From the IMG/VR virus record IMGVR_UViG_3300023174_000050, positions 1 to 64,000 of that record: a DNA stretch of 64,000 nucleotides; one strand, given 5' to 3'. Position 1 is the first letter of the stretch, and the number at the start of each line of letters is the position of its first letter. Under the pieces are notes generated by a model. The model was not told the origin of the DNA and ran no database searches. It saw nothing but the letters and a program-made list of their open reading frames with translations. The stretch is from a virus. Shown here in pieces: positions 32,295 through 39,914 of the stretch. The position numbers and the translations under genes are program-made.

Positions 32295-33158
32295 ATGAAA
32301 ATTGCACTTACATCAGACATTCATCTAGAGTTCGAAGAATGGGTTCCAGTTAATCCAGAGAATGCCGACGTCTTAATTTTATCTGGCGACATTTGTCTTG
32401 TTAAGGACATTCGAGACAGAGATCTTTATGGTGTCATGGATCGGTTTGATCGTTCCAATATGCTACACAGATTCTTCTCTGGTTGTTGCGAAACATATAA
32501 GAATGTTATTTATATCATGGGCAACCATGAGCATTATCACGGGGACTTTGCTGAGTCTTATAAATTACTAAAAGATAAATTAGGTTATTTGAAAAACCTT
32601 CATATCTTAGAAAAAGAGATTGTAAAAATTGATGATGTGACATTCATCGGTGGCACTCTTTGGACAGATATGAATAAGGAAGATCCTATTACACTAATGC
32701 ACATGAAAGGTATGATGAATGACTTTCGATGTGTTCTTAATGGTAATCGTGTAGTAATCTTTAAAGATGAAGATGGAAAGTTTCATAAACGTAATGCTCG
32801 TTTCACACCAGAGGATGCGGTGTTAGAACATAAGAATATGGTGGCATATATCAAAGAAATCGTATCAGAGAAACACGATCAAAAGTTTGTTGTAGTTGGA
32901 CATCATGCACCTAGCAGGCAAAGCACACATCCAAAGTATAAAGATGAGACTATCATGAACGGTGGTTATTCATCTGACTTATCAGACTTTATTTTAGATA
33001 GACCACAGATCAAAGCATGGACACATGGTCATACTCATGAATTGTTTAATTATATGATTGGCAGTACCAGAGTAATGTGCAATCCTCGCGGGTATGTTCA
33101 TTATGAAAGAGATACTGACGAGAAACAACCGTATTTGCCATTCGTGTTTGAAGTATGA
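32295..33158 (+). CDS. Metallophosphoesterase
   Basis: The product has 287 residues with the calcineurin-like metal site: DIHLE (residues 9-13), SGDICL, GNHEHYH, VVGHHAPS and HGHTHELF. The substrate cannot be told; phage members include nucleases, phosphatases and cyclic-nucleotide phosphodiesterases. The start is only seven bases from the -10 box, so the message is nearly leaderless and the start may be slightly further in. The stop overlaps the next small gene. Confidence 0.9.
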   Translation: MKIALTSDIHLEFEEWVPVNPENADVLILSGDICLVKDIRDRDLYGVMDRFDRSNMLHRFFSGCCETYKNVIYIMGNHEHYHGDFAESYKLLKDKLGYLKNLHILEKEIVKIDDVTFIGGTLWTDMNKEDPITLMHMKGMMNDFRCVLNGNRVVIFKDEDGKFHKRNARFTPEDAVLEHKNMVAYIKEIVSEKHDQKFVVVGHHAPSRQSTHPKYKDETIMNGGYSSDLSDFILDRPQIKAWTHGHTHELFNYMIGSTRVMCNPRGYVHYERDTDEKQPYLPFVFEV

Positions 33159-33298
33159 CAGACGACGAATGGAATCAAGTATATGAGGGGATGGTTGTCC
33201 GTTGGGGCAATCGTCTTCCCTCTATTGACAATGAACCAATTAGATTTAAATACTATTTAGATCTGTATCTATACTATAGAAAAAGAGGTATGTTATGA
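33155..33298 (+). CDS. Small hypothetical protein
   Basis: The product has 47 residues (MTDDEWNQVYEGMVVRWGNR...), ending in a Tyr-rich YYLDLYLYYRKRG segment. It overlaps both neighbours by four bases (ATGA), the arrangement expected of coupled early genes. No function is known. Confidence 0.6.
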   Translation: MTDDEWNQVYEGMVVRWGNRLPSIDNEPIRFKYYLDLYLYYRKRGML

Positions 33299-33513
33299 GC
33301 ATTGATGTAAAAGCCATGATGAATAGAGTTAAACAAATGACCTATCATGAGGTTACGATAGAGTTATATGAACCATTACATTTTGACGGTTCACCTGCAC
33401 CATTTGATATGACTATCAATGGCGACATGCTAACAGCAAATATACTTGCAGAATCATATAATAAAGCAGAACAAGTTTTGCAAGATTATGTACGGAGGAA
33501 TGATGTTCTTTAA
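33295..33513 (+). CDS. Hypothetical protein
   Basis: The product has 72 residues (MSIDVKAMMNRVKQMTYHEV...), soluble, mixed alpha/beta. It begins in an ATGA overlap. The 3' end overlaps the start of the next gene, whose GGAGG site lies inside it. No recognisable family. Confidence 0.6.
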   Translation: MSIDVKAMMNRVKQMTYHEVTIELYEPLHFDGSPAPFDMTINGDMLTANILAESYNKAEQVLQDYVRRNDVL

Positions 33514-33715
33514 GCAAGTAGACAAAACTGATGTATTATTCGAAAAATTTAGTAGTAAACCGTATGATACTACTCTGTCTTGGACAACCAATCGAAAATT
33601 CAAATTGGATCCGCTCTACTCGAAAAAAACATATACTTATGAGAATGAGCCAATTGACATAGAAAAACCCTTTAAACTATGGGAAATTCCGCAAGATAAA
33701 GTGCTTGACAAGTGA
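33503..33715 (+). CDS. Hypothetical protein
   Basis: The product has 70 residues, starting at the second of two consecutive ATGs (33500 or 33503) after GGAGG. It reads MFFKQVDKTDVLFEKFSSKP and is rich in Lys and aromatic residues. The last codons overlap the next promoter's -35. Function unknown. Confidence 0.6.
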   Translation: MFFKQVDKTDVLFEKFSSKPYDTTLSWTTNRKFKLDPLYSKKTYTYENEPIDIEKPFKLWEIPQDKVLDK

Positions 33716-33733
33716 TGCAAAAGGCTTTATAAT
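33705..33733 (+). promoter_or_regulatory. Sigma70-type phage promoter
   Basis: TTGACA 33705-33710, 17-base spacer with CAAAAGGCTT, TATAAT 33728-33733. The -35 overlaps the end of the previous gene. It drives the six-gene block at 33762-35244. Confidence 0.9.
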
Positions 33734-33761
33734 ATAGACATAGTAATGTAAAGGAATTGGT

Positions 33762-34001
33762 ATGAACAACATTCAAATTGACGGTTTGACGCAAGACCAA
33801 TGTGATATGCTCGATGTCATGTGGACTCTTGATTCTGAAGAAGAATTTTTAGAATGGTATGAGAATATACTATCACCCAAGGAACAGTTGCAGTGTGATT
33901 TACTACAAAGACTAGTTCTTTTAGAGACCTTTGATGAACAGATGTCCCATGAAAAGAAATTCCCTAAAGCAAATGATGTGTTAAGAAAGTTTAGAAAATG
34001 A
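33762..34001 (+). CDS. Hypothetical acidic protein
   Basis: The product has 79 residues, helical and acidic (TQDQCDMLDVMWTLDSEEEF). It is the first gene after its promoter, behind AAGGA. The opening resembles small early proteins that begin with 'LTQEQ..M' helices, but no function is known. Confidence 0.65.
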   Translation: MNNIQIDGLTQDQCDMLDVMWTLDSEEEFLEWYENILSPKEQLQCDLLQRLVLLETFDEQMSHEKKFPKANDVLRKFRK

Positions 34002-34231
34002 TACTTGATAAAGCCTACACACCATACAAAGAAGTTAAATCAATAGAATTGACTTATGACCAGGTTGATGCCATCATAATTGAAGATTTACAGGAAGCAA
34101 TAGAAATGAATTGGAATGATTCAGATTTACGACCTGCTTTGATAAAAGTCTTAAGTTATTATATGAATCCCCATGAATTCAAATACTATAACCAACATAT
34201 AAATGACAGACGCAGCCACAAAGATAACTAA
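33998..34231 (+). CDS. Hypothetical acidic protein
   Basis: The product has 77 residues (MILDKAYTPYKEVKSIELTY, DQVDAIIIEDLQEAIEMNW). The helical LTYDQVDAIIIEDL segment is typical of a small phage family of unknown role. ATGA overlap with the preceding gene; the 3' end overlaps the next by 29 bases. Confidence 0.65.
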   Translation: MILDKAYTPYKEVKSIELTYDQVDAIIIEDLQEAIEMNWNDSDLRPALIKVLSYYMNPHEFKYYNQHINDRRSHKDN

Positions 34232-34439
34232 AGACGGATACTATCAAATTAGTGTCAGACTAGCCGATGGTTTTAGATTCAAGATTCCTGCTAGGGGATT
34301 TAACTTGAAATCATTACTCGAGTTTGAGCAGTCTTTAGACTCTGTCAAAGAACATTCATTTAAAGAAATTACCAAAAAAGAATTTGAAAAAATGACTATT
34401 GGTACTGAGGAAAAACAGGCATACAGGAAAAGAAAATGA
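34203..34439 (+). CDS. Hypothetical basic protein
   Basis: The product has 78 residues (TKITKDGYYQISVRLADGFR then FKIPARGFNLKSLLEF) ending in a basic KQAYRKRK tail. It looks like a beta-hairpin plus helix. It overlaps both neighbours. Function unknown. Confidence 0.6.
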   Translation: MTDAATKITKDGYYQISVRLADGFRFKIPARGFNLKSLLEFEQSLDSVKEHSFKEITKKEFEKMTIGTEEKQAYRKRK

Positions 34440-34693
34440 GTACGGATCAGGACAAAATAAAGCATAGTTCCAGATTACATCAGGAAGAAGTGCATATTAA
34501 GAAACAGGTAAAGATTGCCAAATCAGCCGGCATACATGTAGATGAACCGCATAAGTTTGCTAAGCATCACGCAATGGATTGTGGTAATCCTAAATGTCCA
34601 GTATGTAGTAACCCTAGAAAATTGTACAAAGAATTAAGTATTCAAGAAAAACGATTCTTTCAGCCTGGGTTACAAGAAGAAGGTAACGACTAA
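34436..34693 (+). CDS. Small putative zinc-binding protein
   Basis: The product has 85 residues, with a likely zinc site in HHAMDCGNPKCPVCSNPRK (Cys/His cluster at about residues 43-60). The pattern CGNPKCPVCSNPRK is common in small phage proteins next to His-rich helices. Charged and soluble. Starts in an ATGA overlap. Role unknown. Confidence 0.7.
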   Translation: MSTDQDKIKHSSRLHQEEVHIKKQVKIAKSAGIHVDEPHKFAKHHAMDCGNPKCPVCSNPRKLYKELSIQEKRFFQPGLQEEGND

Positions 34694-35029
34694 ATGGCAA
34701 TAGTAAAAACATTTGATGTCAACACAATGCCAATACCTTCCTTTGATATTGAAGATATTAGATTTAGTGCGAAAGATTATGCCATTGGCGGAAAAATGGT
34801 GGATGCAGCATATTCTGTATCTTATCTCGACGCAATGGCATGGAAACCAAATTTTGAGGATTATGTTAAAGAACAACTTGCGCAACAGATGGCAAGGTAT
34901 ATGTTAAATAATAAGTTAATTGAATTTACGAAAAAATCAAACCCAAACAGTGATGATATTACCTATAGAGCACGTTGCTATTTGACAACAGATGATACTG
35001 TCAAAATACTTAGAGTACATGAAAGATGA
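34694..35029 (+). CDS. Hypothetical protein
   Basis: The product has 111 residues (VKTFDVNTMPIPSFDIEDIR; DYVKEQLAQQMARYMLNNKL), soluble, alpha/beta. Its ATG follows the previous stop directly and its stop overlaps the next ATG. No family recognised. Confidence 0.65.
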   Translation: MAIVKTFDVNTMPIPSFDIEDIRFSAKDYAIGGKMVDAAYSVSYLDAMAWKPNFEDYVKEQLAQQMARYMLNNKLIEFTKKSNPNSDDITYRARCYLTTDDTVKILRVHER

Positions 35030-35244
35030 GATACTGGTCTTATTCTGAACCTGATATAGATGTATCGGTCACCCTATCAGAAAACGCAATATTAACTTCA
35101 TACTTTCCAAAATGGTATGAATTAATGGCAAAGGCAGGCAAAGATATACCGGCAGATGCTAGGATAACTGAAAGAATGTGTATTGATGATTGGATTGCAG
35201 TACACTGGGCTTATGAAACTGATAAGTTTGGAACACCGATCTAA
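35026..35244 (+). CDS. Hypothetical protein
   Basis: The product has 72 residues with many Trp and Tyr (MRYWSYSEPDIDVSVTLSEN; CIDDWIAVHWAYETDKF). It is the last gene of the 33.76-35.24 kb operon; a terminator hairpin begins at its stop codon. Function unknown. Confidence 0.65.
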   Translation: MRYWSYSEPDIDVSVTLSENAILTSYFPKWYELMAKAGKDIPADARITERMCIDDWIAVHWAYETDKFGTPI

Positions 35245-35260
35245 AAGGTAAAACCTTTTT
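35243..35260 (+). terminator. Intrinsic terminator
   Basis: AAAAGGT (35243-35249) pairs with ACCTTTT (35253-35259) around AAA and ends in a T-run. A nearly identical sequence stands at 37732. A second weaker TAACC/GGTTA hairpin lies between it and the next promoter. Confidence 0.8.
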
Positions 35261-35288
35261 ATTAACCTTACGCTCTGAAGGGTTATAC

Positions 35289-35317
35289 TTGACATTTTAG
35301 CCAAAAGGCTATATAAT
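35289..35317 (+). promoter_or_regulatory. Sigma70-type phage promoter
   Basis: TTGACA 35289-35294, 17-base spacer with CCAAAAGGCT, TATAAT 35312-35317; seven bases before the GIY-YIG gene. Confidence 0.9.
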
Positions 35318-35323
35318 AATGAC

Positions 35324-35629
35324 ATGAACAGAAAAAAGAGATCCGATCGTAGACATATCGTATACAGCATCACAAATGCTGTTAACGGTGAGTACTATAT
35401 AGGCATTACACAAGGCTTTCGTCAGAAAGACCTCAAAATCCGCATACAAAAGCACATTCGCAGAGCATTGACTGAGGGTAAGTCCTGGGCTTTATGCTGC
35501 GCTATAAGGTCCTACGGGGTCGAGGTGTTTGTCCCACAGATCATTGAGGTCGTCAGGGGCAAAAATGCTGCTCACATGCTAGAACGCGAGTTAATTGGTG
35601 AGTACTCACCAACATTGAACACACAGTAA
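35324..35629 (+). CDS. GIY-YIG endonuclease family protein
   Basis: The product has 101 residues: the core IVYSITNAVNGEYYIGITQG gives the GIY-YIG strands, with the Arg at RIQKHIRRA and a catalytic Glu candidate in MLERELIGEY. It is a single-domain nuclease, as in stand-alone homing or UvrC-like enzymes. The ATGAACAG start stands where the neighbouring promoters have a leader, so an internal start cannot be excluded. Confidence 0.85.
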   Translation: MNRKKRSDRRHIVYSITNAVNGEYYIGITQGFRQKDLKIRIQKHIRRALTEGKSWALCCAIRSYGVEVFVPQIIEVVRGKNAAHMLERELIGEYSPTLNTQ

Positions 35630-35653
35630 CCCTACAGAGCGTATGGTTTTAGG

Positions 35654-35682
35654 TTGTGTCTTTTTTCGAACGGTGTTATAAT
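35654..35682 (+). promoter_or_regulatory. Sigma70-type phage promoter, weak -35
   Basis: TTGTGT 35654-35659, 17-base spacer ending CGGTGT, TATAAT 35677-35682. Weak AACC/GGTT hairpin just upstream. The leader CATAGCAACAAAGAAAGGATC resembles that of the promoter at 45846. Confidence 0.8.
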
Positions 35683-35712
35683 AAGCACATAGCAACAAAG
35701 AAAGGATCAAAG

Positions 35713-35919
35713 ATGATTGACAAAGAACTCCCAGAAGTATCAAGAGATATAGCCCGCAAATTGTCAGAGGATGCGATGGCTAGGTTTTTAGCACAAGGCG
35801 GATCGGTTGAACAACTTAAGGGTCGTAAGAATCCCAAAGGTCAGACTGCCAATGGTAAGAACAAGGGTGGCGGCAAGATCATGCATGACCCGACTGCTCG
35901 ATTTCCTAAGAAGGATTAA
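35713..35919 (+). CDS. Basic hypothetical protein
   Basis: The product has 68 residues from ATG 35713 after AAGGA. The C-terminal half is a glycine/lysine-rich, probably disordered tail (GRKNPKGQTANGKNKGGGK). The N-terminal half is helical. Nucleic-acid binding is possible, but not shown. Confidence 0.65.
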   Translation: MIDKELPEVSRDIARKLSEDAMARFLAQGGSVEQLKGRKNPKGQTANGKNKGGGKIMHDPTARFPKKD

Positions 35920-35920
35920 A

Positions 35921-36190
35921 ATGCGCACAAAGACTTTCATCGATGGTTTTAAGAACTCACAAAAAATACGTGTGATAATTGATGGGTTTGGAATCTATAC
36001 AACTGTGGGTGGCGTTGGTAGTGTGTTTGCTACTCATAGTCTTCGGCAGGCTGCGTGTGATGGTGTTCTGCGTTTATCGTATTTGCGATATGAGGCAAAG
36101 AGAAAAGGTGAGGCGTTACCTACAGGTTGTGGTATGACCAGTTATAATACGACTCAAATAGGTAAGCAAGTTCAAGTTGATTTAATTTAA
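35921..36190 (+). CDS. Hypothetical protein
   Basis: The product has 89 residues from ATG 35921, one base after the previous stop; a longer reading in this frame is out of register with that gene. It is beta-rich (TFIDGFKNSQKIRVIIDGFG) with a basic helix. Role unknown. Confidence 0.6.
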   Translation: MRTKTFIDGFKNSQKIRVIIDGFGIYTTVGGVGSVFATHSLRQAACDGVLRLSYLRYEAKRKGEALPTGCGMTSYNTTQIGKQVQVDLI

Positions 36191-36200
36191 GGAGCAAACT

Positions 36201-36368
36201 ATGAGTAAAATGTCAGAATTAGATGCAGAGATTAATGATCTGCTTAGCAGTACAAATCTTATGATTGATGAGATTGCAGCAGTTTTAGATATTCCCGTAA
36301 CTATGGTTGAGAATGTTGTAGCATATCGTTGGCAGCGTATTGTCGAATCTGTCGGAGAGACTTCTTGA
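36201..36368 (+). CDS. Small helical protein
   Basis: The product has 55 residues behind AAGGAG. The pattern MIDEIAAVLDIPVTMVENVV reads as a helix-turn-helix-like segment, similar to the small gene at 46169. It may be a DNA-binding regulator; the evidence is only this pattern. Its stop overlaps the next start. Confidence 0.6.
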   Translation: MSKMSELDAEINDLLSSTNLMIDEIAAVLDIPVTMVENVVAYRWQRIVESVGETS

Positions 36369-36598
36369 ACAGATTGGATATTGTAAAACTAGCATCGAGT
36401 GTGGGTGCCGAGGTCGAAGGACCAAACTGGGTATTTACATTAGATCAGCTAGAAGAGTATACCAAACAGGCTCAACCTAAACCTTTGGATATGCATCGCA
36501 TTGATGAATATCTTCCAGCCTGGGCATATCTCGAATTGACTTCGGGTATGCGTGAAGAAATTGTTCAAGTAATTCAGAAACAACTTGGAGTTATATAA
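36365..36598 (+). CDS. Hypothetical protein with TTG start
   Basis: The product has 77 residues, probably starting at TTG 36365, which overlaps the preceding TGA and has GGAG at a suitable distance. The sequence NRLDIVKLASSVGAEVEG followed by a FTLDQLEEYTKQ helix matches a small family common in phages. Function unknown. Confidence 0.6.
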   Translation: MNRLDIVKLASSVGAEVEGPNWVFTLDQLEEYTKQAQPKPLDMHRIDEYLPAWAYLELTSGMREEIVQVIQKQLGVI

Positions 36599-36599
36599 T

Positions 36600-37007
36600 A
36601 TGATGCCAGCAGGAAAATATTATATTGGCGACTTATGCCATATAATGACAGATAGCGAATGGCTCGAAATATGTGAGCTTACTATTCAAGGTAGTCGAGT
36701 CATTGACGGCGAATTCCAATTAAAAGATGGTCGTAAATTTGCAATGTACAGTACAGCGTACGGCGACGGTGTGTACTATGATTATTATGGTCATTCGTAT
36801 AGCGTAGACTCAGGGTCGATTGGTTGCATTCGAGAAAAAGATGTTAATTATGTTGACAATTTTACTCAATTTTTGGATGTAGGTTCTATTCTTGAATTTG
36901 ATACAGATTTTGTAACAGGTGGTGGTCGAGGTACACCTGATTGGGAAGGAACAATTCAGTTTGGCCATGTGGTAATTGAGACAAATCCAGTTGAAGAGGA
37001 GTATTGA
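36600..37007 (+). CDS. Conserved phage protein, AGKYYIGDLC family
   Basis: The product has 135 residues from ATG 36600. The N-terminus AGKYYIGDLCHIM and the block YGDGVYYDYYGHSYSVDSG identify a widespread family of small phage and bacterial proteins, beta-rich, without known function. It is followed after one base by the next gene. Confidence 0.8.
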   Translation: MMPAGKYYIGDLCHIMTDSEWLEICELTIQGSRVIDGEFQLKDGRKFAMYSTAYGDGVYYDYYGHSYSVDSGSIGCIREKDVNYVDNFTQFLDVGSILEFDTDFVTGGGRGTPDWEGTIQFGHVVIETNPVEEEY

Positions 37008-37008
37008 T

Positions 37009-37401
37009 ATGGGTTTAGATATGTATGCTTTTCGTGTTAGGACAGAAGATGCACTTGGCGATTTTGAGATTGCTAAGACTGCAGATGAAAAGAGAGTAGA
37101 GTGTGAGGAAATCATGTACTGGCGCAAGCATCACGATTTGCATGGCTGGATGGAACGTTTGTATCGTGAAAAGGGCGGAACCAAAGAATCATTCAATTGT
37201 GTACCCGTTCGTCTGACAATGGAAGATTTACAAAATCTTGAAAAAGATGTGCTAGCTGATAATCTACCGCAGACACAAGGGTTCTTCTTTGGTACTAATC
37301 CTCCAGATGCAGAGTCAATGCAGCATGACATGGATTTTATCAGCAAAGCCAAGGTAGCTATTGCAACAGGCGATGCTGTTTATTACGACTCATGGTGGTA
37401 A
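37009..37401 (+). CDS. Conserved protein, MGLDMYA family
   Basis: The product has 130 residues. The start MGLDMYAF and 'IMYWRKHHDLHGWMERLYRE' place it in a family found in many phages and bacteria, of unknown function and sometimes mis-annotated as a kinase. The central His-rich helix might bind metal. Confidence 0.8.
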   Translation: MGLDMYAFRVRTEDALGDFEIAKTADEKRVECEEIMYWRKHHDLHGWMERLYREKGGTKESFNCVPVRLTMEDLQNLEKDVLADNLPQTQGFFFGTNPPDAESMQHDMDFISKAKVAIATGDAVYYDSWW

Positions 37402-37402
37402 T

Positions 37403-37516
37403 ATGATTAGATCTTTGATGTGGATATTTGTATACTTGTGCCTTCTATGTGCATTTTCAATAGAAGCAGAGTATACTGACGGCACCTATATCTCCCTACG
37501 AGGTTGGTATAAATAA
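37403..37516 (+). CDS. Tiny exported or membrane peptide
   Basis: The product has 37 residues (MIRSLMWIFVYLCLLCAFSI...): one hydrophobic stretch at residues 4-18 resembling a signal peptide, then a short polar tail with YISLRGWYK. It begins one base after the previous stop. Function unknown. Confidence 0.5.
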   Translation: MIRSLMWIFVYLCLLCAFSIEAEYTDGTYISLRGWYK

Positions 37517-37532
37517 CTAAAAAGGTTTTGAC

Positions 37533-37733
37533 ATGAGAATTCATTCCGCAGAAGTTGTCCCCACCATTAATCTTGTAACTGAGCTTAGACGTACAGATGC
37601 AGATTCTTTACCTCAAAGAGTAGAAGTGAAAAATACGCAATTTGTCGCGACAGTTGCAGACATCATTTATACACAAAGAGCCTTCATACAGGCCATTAAA
37701 GTCAAGGGATCTCAGCTCGACGTCACCCTTTAA
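37533..37733 (+). CDS. Hypothetical protein
   Basis: The product has 66 residues, beta-rich and soluble (MRIHSAEVVPTINLVTELRR). It begins behind AAAAGG and is followed by a terminator at its stop codon. No family recognised. Confidence 0.6.
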   Translation: MRIHSAEVVPTINLVTELRRTDADSLPQRVEVKNTQFVATVADIIYTQRAFIQAIKVKGSQLDVTL

Positions 37734-37749
37734 AAGGTAAAACCTTTTT
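37732..37749 (+). terminator. Intrinsic terminator, copy of the one at 35243
   Basis: AAAAGGT (37732-37738) / ACCTTTT (37742-37748), AAA loop, T-run. The surrounding ~20 bases match the 35243 terminator. An AACC/GGTT hairpin separates it from the next promoter. Confidence 0.8.
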
Positions 37750-37786
37750 ATTACCTTTAATAACCACACACTCAATAAGGTTTTCC

Positions 37787-37815
37787 TTGACAGGGTCTCC
37801 AAAAGCAATTATAAT
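37787..37815 (+). promoter_or_regulatory. Sigma70-type phage promoter
   Basis: TTGACA 37787-37792, 17-base spacer with TCCAAAAGC, TATAAT 37810-37815. The leader GGCATGAACAGCAAAAAGG repeats in closely similar form after the promoters at 44238 and 44830. Confidence 0.9.
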
Positions 37816-37845
37816 TATGGCATGAACAGCAAAAAGGAACAGATG

Positions 37846-38157
37846 ATGAAATTGCATATTTGGACTCAGGATCAAGAGAACTACGGTGCTCATGATTGGG
37901 ACGGCAAAGGTGAATGCCCTGAGTATTGGAAGATGAAAGGCGGCGAAGACTTTTTCGTCAAAGGCATTAAGAACGATACTGAGGCCACTACAGCAGTCAT
38001 GGCTCTCCGTAGCTCTATCGAAGAGAACAGCCAATATTTCCGTCGAGAGGTAATCGGATGGGAATTGGTTTCTAACGACTATATGACAGACTTTGAAAAG
38101 TCTCAGTTTGAGCATGAAGGTCAGATCAGATTCAAAGCAAAGGAATTGGTATGGTAA
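37846..38157 (+). CDS. Hypothetical protein
   Basis: The product has 103 residues from ATG 37846, the start matching the position used after the same leader elsewhere; in-frame ATGs at 37843 and 37822 exist. It has a Trp/Asp-rich N-terminus (LHIWTQDQENYGAHDWDGKG) then mixed alpha/beta. The ECPEYWKMKGGEDFFVKGI segment is common in small phage early proteins. Function unknown. Confidence 0.65.
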   Translation: MKLHIWTQDQENYGAHDWDGKGECPEYWKMKGGEDFFVKGIKNDTEATTAVMALRSSIEENSQYFRREVIGWELVSNDYMTDFEKSQFEHEGQIRFKAKELVW

Positions 38158-38363
38158 TTGATTATGGAATGTTTACTGCGGATGGCAACAACCGCGTACA
38201 TAAGATTGTAGAGTTTGCCAAAGACAGTCTATTGGATTGGCAAGATGCCTATCAGATGCTAGAGGCATTGTCAAAGAAGGAAGGTTTCGAAGAAGCAACA
38301 GACACAATGGTTCGTGAACTGGTTTACGATGCTTGTGAGTTTACATCAGATTTTTACATTTAA
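38151..38363 (+). CDS. Hypothetical acidic protein
   Basis: The product has 70 residues, helical and acidic (VEFAKDSLLDWQDAYQMLEA). It overlaps the previous gene by seven bases. No family recognised. Confidence 0.6.
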   Translation: MVIDYGMFTADGNNRVHKIVEFAKDSLLDWQDAYQMLEALSKKEGFEEATDTMVRELVYDACEFTSDFYI

Positions 38364-38374
38364 GGAGTTAGTAT

Positions 38375-38539
38375 ATGAATACGGAAAACGATTTTTTGGT
38401 TGCGGTTATAGGTTTTGTAGTGTTTTTTGGTATGTTTTTCGGCGTGATGGCATATTGCGAAACCGCAAAAGCAGATTGTAGAACTGCTGCAATACAAAAG
38501 GGAATGACTGCGATAGAGATTCAAGGTGTGTGCAAATGA
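38375..38539 (+). CDS. Small membrane protein
   Basis: The product has 54 residues with one hydrophobic segment at ~8-25 (VAVIGFVVFFGMFFGVMAY) and a short Cys-containing tail. It starts behind AAGGAG and overlaps the next small membrane-protein gene (ATGA). Function unknown. Confidence 0.6.
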   Translation: MNTENDFLVAVIGFVVFFGMFFGVMAYCETAKADCRTAAIQKGMTAIEIQGVCK

Positions 38540-38721
38540 GCAAGTTTGAAGCAATGGCATTGAGTGTGGCGTTTGCAGTTATAGTTGTCTTAGTTGCACC
38601 AATAGCCACAATATGGGCATTGAACACTTTATTTCCCAGTTTGGCTATACCACTTACATTTGAAACATGGGGTGCTGTTGTAATTTTATTCGGTGCCGGC
38701 AAGGCATCTATTACTAAATGA
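38536..38721 (+). CDS. Small membrane protein
   Basis: The product has 61 residues with two hydrophobic segments (~7-30 and ~40-55). Start ATG 38536 overlaps the preceding TGA. Paired small membrane proteins are common in early phage regions; holin, immunity or host-takeover roles are all possible. Confidence 0.6.
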   Translation: MSKFEAMALSVAFAVIVVLVAPIATIWALNTLFPSLAIPLTFETWGAVVILFGAGKASITK

Positions 38722-38987
38722 ACAACGAACTAGAGCCAGGATGCTTGGCTATCATTATCGAATCAGTATTTGGACAATCGGTTGGTCAAATAGTACAATG
38801 TATTCGAGTAAAGGGCCAGCATTCGCTATATGGCCCAGTATGGTTAGTCAGATCACAGAATGAGCTGGTGTCCGAGTATGGCGGCAAAGGCCATACCATA
38901 GATGTACCTGCAAAATGGTTAAAGAAGATTAATCCAGATGATTTGGAAAGAAAGACTGACAAAAATATAGAACTTACCACGGAGTAA
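38718..38987 (+). CDS. Hypothetical protein, SH3-like
   Basis: The product has 89 residues. 'LEPGCLAIIIESVFGQSVGQ' and 'GPVWLVRSQNELVSEYGG' look like a small SH3-type barrel, as seen in many phage proteins of unknown role; AKWLKKINPDD forms a terminal helix. It starts in an ATGA overlap. Confidence 0.65.
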   Translation: MNNELEPGCLAIIIESVFGQSVGQIVQCIRVKGQHSLYGPVWLVRSQNELVSEYGGKGHTIDVPAKWLKKINPDDLERKTDKNIELTTE

Positions 38988-38989
38988 AA

Positions 38990-39220
38990 ATGGATATCGA
39001 CACTTTTATAGATAGTAATAGTTTTAACGTACAGTTTCAGTTCCCTAATCATGATTTAACTGAAGAAGATCATTACATAGAGTATCCTAAGATGTTTTCT
39101 GAGAACATTGTATATGATACTATCAATAGGGATCTTGAAACAGTATATGTGTATATGAAAGACGGTGAACCTGTAGCATGGTTTAACTGTAAGCAATTGT
39201 ATGGCTACATCAAAGTATAA
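38990..39220 (+). CDS. Hypothetical acidic protein
   Basis: The product has 76 residues (MDIDTFIDSNSFNVQFQFPN; YPKMFSENIVYDTINRDLET), acidic and soluble. It overlaps the next gene by ~20 bases. No family recognised. Confidence 0.55.
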   Translation: MDIDTFIDSNSFNVQFQFPNHDLTEEDHYIEYPKMFSENIVYDTINRDLETVYVYMKDGEPVAWFNCKQLYGYIKV

Positions 39221-39389
39221 GTCAGAAGATCTACATCTGGGTGTTCCCGAGGTTCACCCATATAGTAATGTTCCGAAATCTCATCCAAAAGGAGGACTGG
39301 AAATGTTTTTAGATTTTTTAGTGGTATTGTTAACTATAGGTGTCTGTTGGTTAATAGCAGAAGTTATAGTTTGGTTAATATTTAATTAG
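39201..39389 (+). CDS. Small membrane protein (start uncertain)
   Basis: From ATG 39201 the product has 62 residues: a polar N-terminus and a membrane segment at ~36-60 (FLDFLVVLLTIGVCWLIAEV). A strong AGGAGG stands 8 bases before an in-frame ATG at 39303, which would give only the 28-residue membrane segment. The strength of that site suggests the short form is made, alone or as well. Confidence 0.5.
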   Translation: MATSKYKSEDLHLGVPEVHPYSNVPKSHPKGGLEMFLDFLVVLLTIGVCWLIAEVIVWLIFN

Positions 39390-39458
39390 AAAGCGAAAAC
39401 CATGAGAAAGCGTGAGATTATGAAAAGGATTCGTTTTGAGTGGATTCGAAAATTGTGC

Positions 39459-39487
39459 TTGACTTCTAAATCAAAAGGCATTATAAT
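39459..39487 (+). promoter_or_regulatory. Sigma70-type phage promoter
   Basis: TTGACT 39459-39464, 17-base spacer with TCAAAAGGCAT, TATAAT 39482-39487. It serves the gene block 39514-41930. Confidence 0.9.
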
Positions 39488-39513
39488 TAAGATCTAGTAA
39501 CTCGGAGAATACT

Positions 39514-39912
39514 ATGCAGACACAGCAACAACACTTTCAGTATATGTTTTCAGCTATCAACAAAGTATATGACAAGTACTCTGATGATGCAGATGTGAAG
39601 CATTTGTACTATGCATTCAATAAACTTCAGACCAACACAAACGAGGGCAACATTGTGCATCAAATAACTGACAAAGAATCTGAGAAAATTAACAACACTA
39701 AAGTTTATACTATAGACTACAGTGATCGTGAGTATTCTGATGAGTTAGAAGTGTTAGCTGAACTGGCTATTTTTAACGAGACACAGTTTTATGCATCGCG
39801 TGATCTAGGTGGCTTAACTGTTTACTATGCTAAGCCAGAAAATAACGAGCCAGCTAAGCTAGTAGCATTCTATGACTATGAGCAACAACGTGGAACAGTT
39901 TTTGAAGATTGA
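39514..39912 (+). CDS. Hypothetical protein
   Basis: The product has 132 residues, soluble, with an N-terminal helical QTQQQHFQYMFSAINKVYDK and a C-terminal beta-rich half. It is the first gene after its promoter, behind CGGAG. Function unknown. Confidence 0.65.
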   Translation: MQTQQQHFQYMFSAINKVYDKYSDDADVKHLYYAFNKLQTNTNEGNIVHQITDKESEKINNTKVYTIDYSDREYSDELEVLAELAIFNETQFYASRDLGGLTVYYAKPENNEPAKLVAFYDYEQQRGTVFED

Positions 39913-39914
39913 TA

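Noticed and set aside
39402-39498. A 31-codon basic open frame before the gene at 39514
   Set aside because: It overlaps the whole promoter at 39459-39487 and lacks a ribosome-binding site; the promoter is the better explanation.
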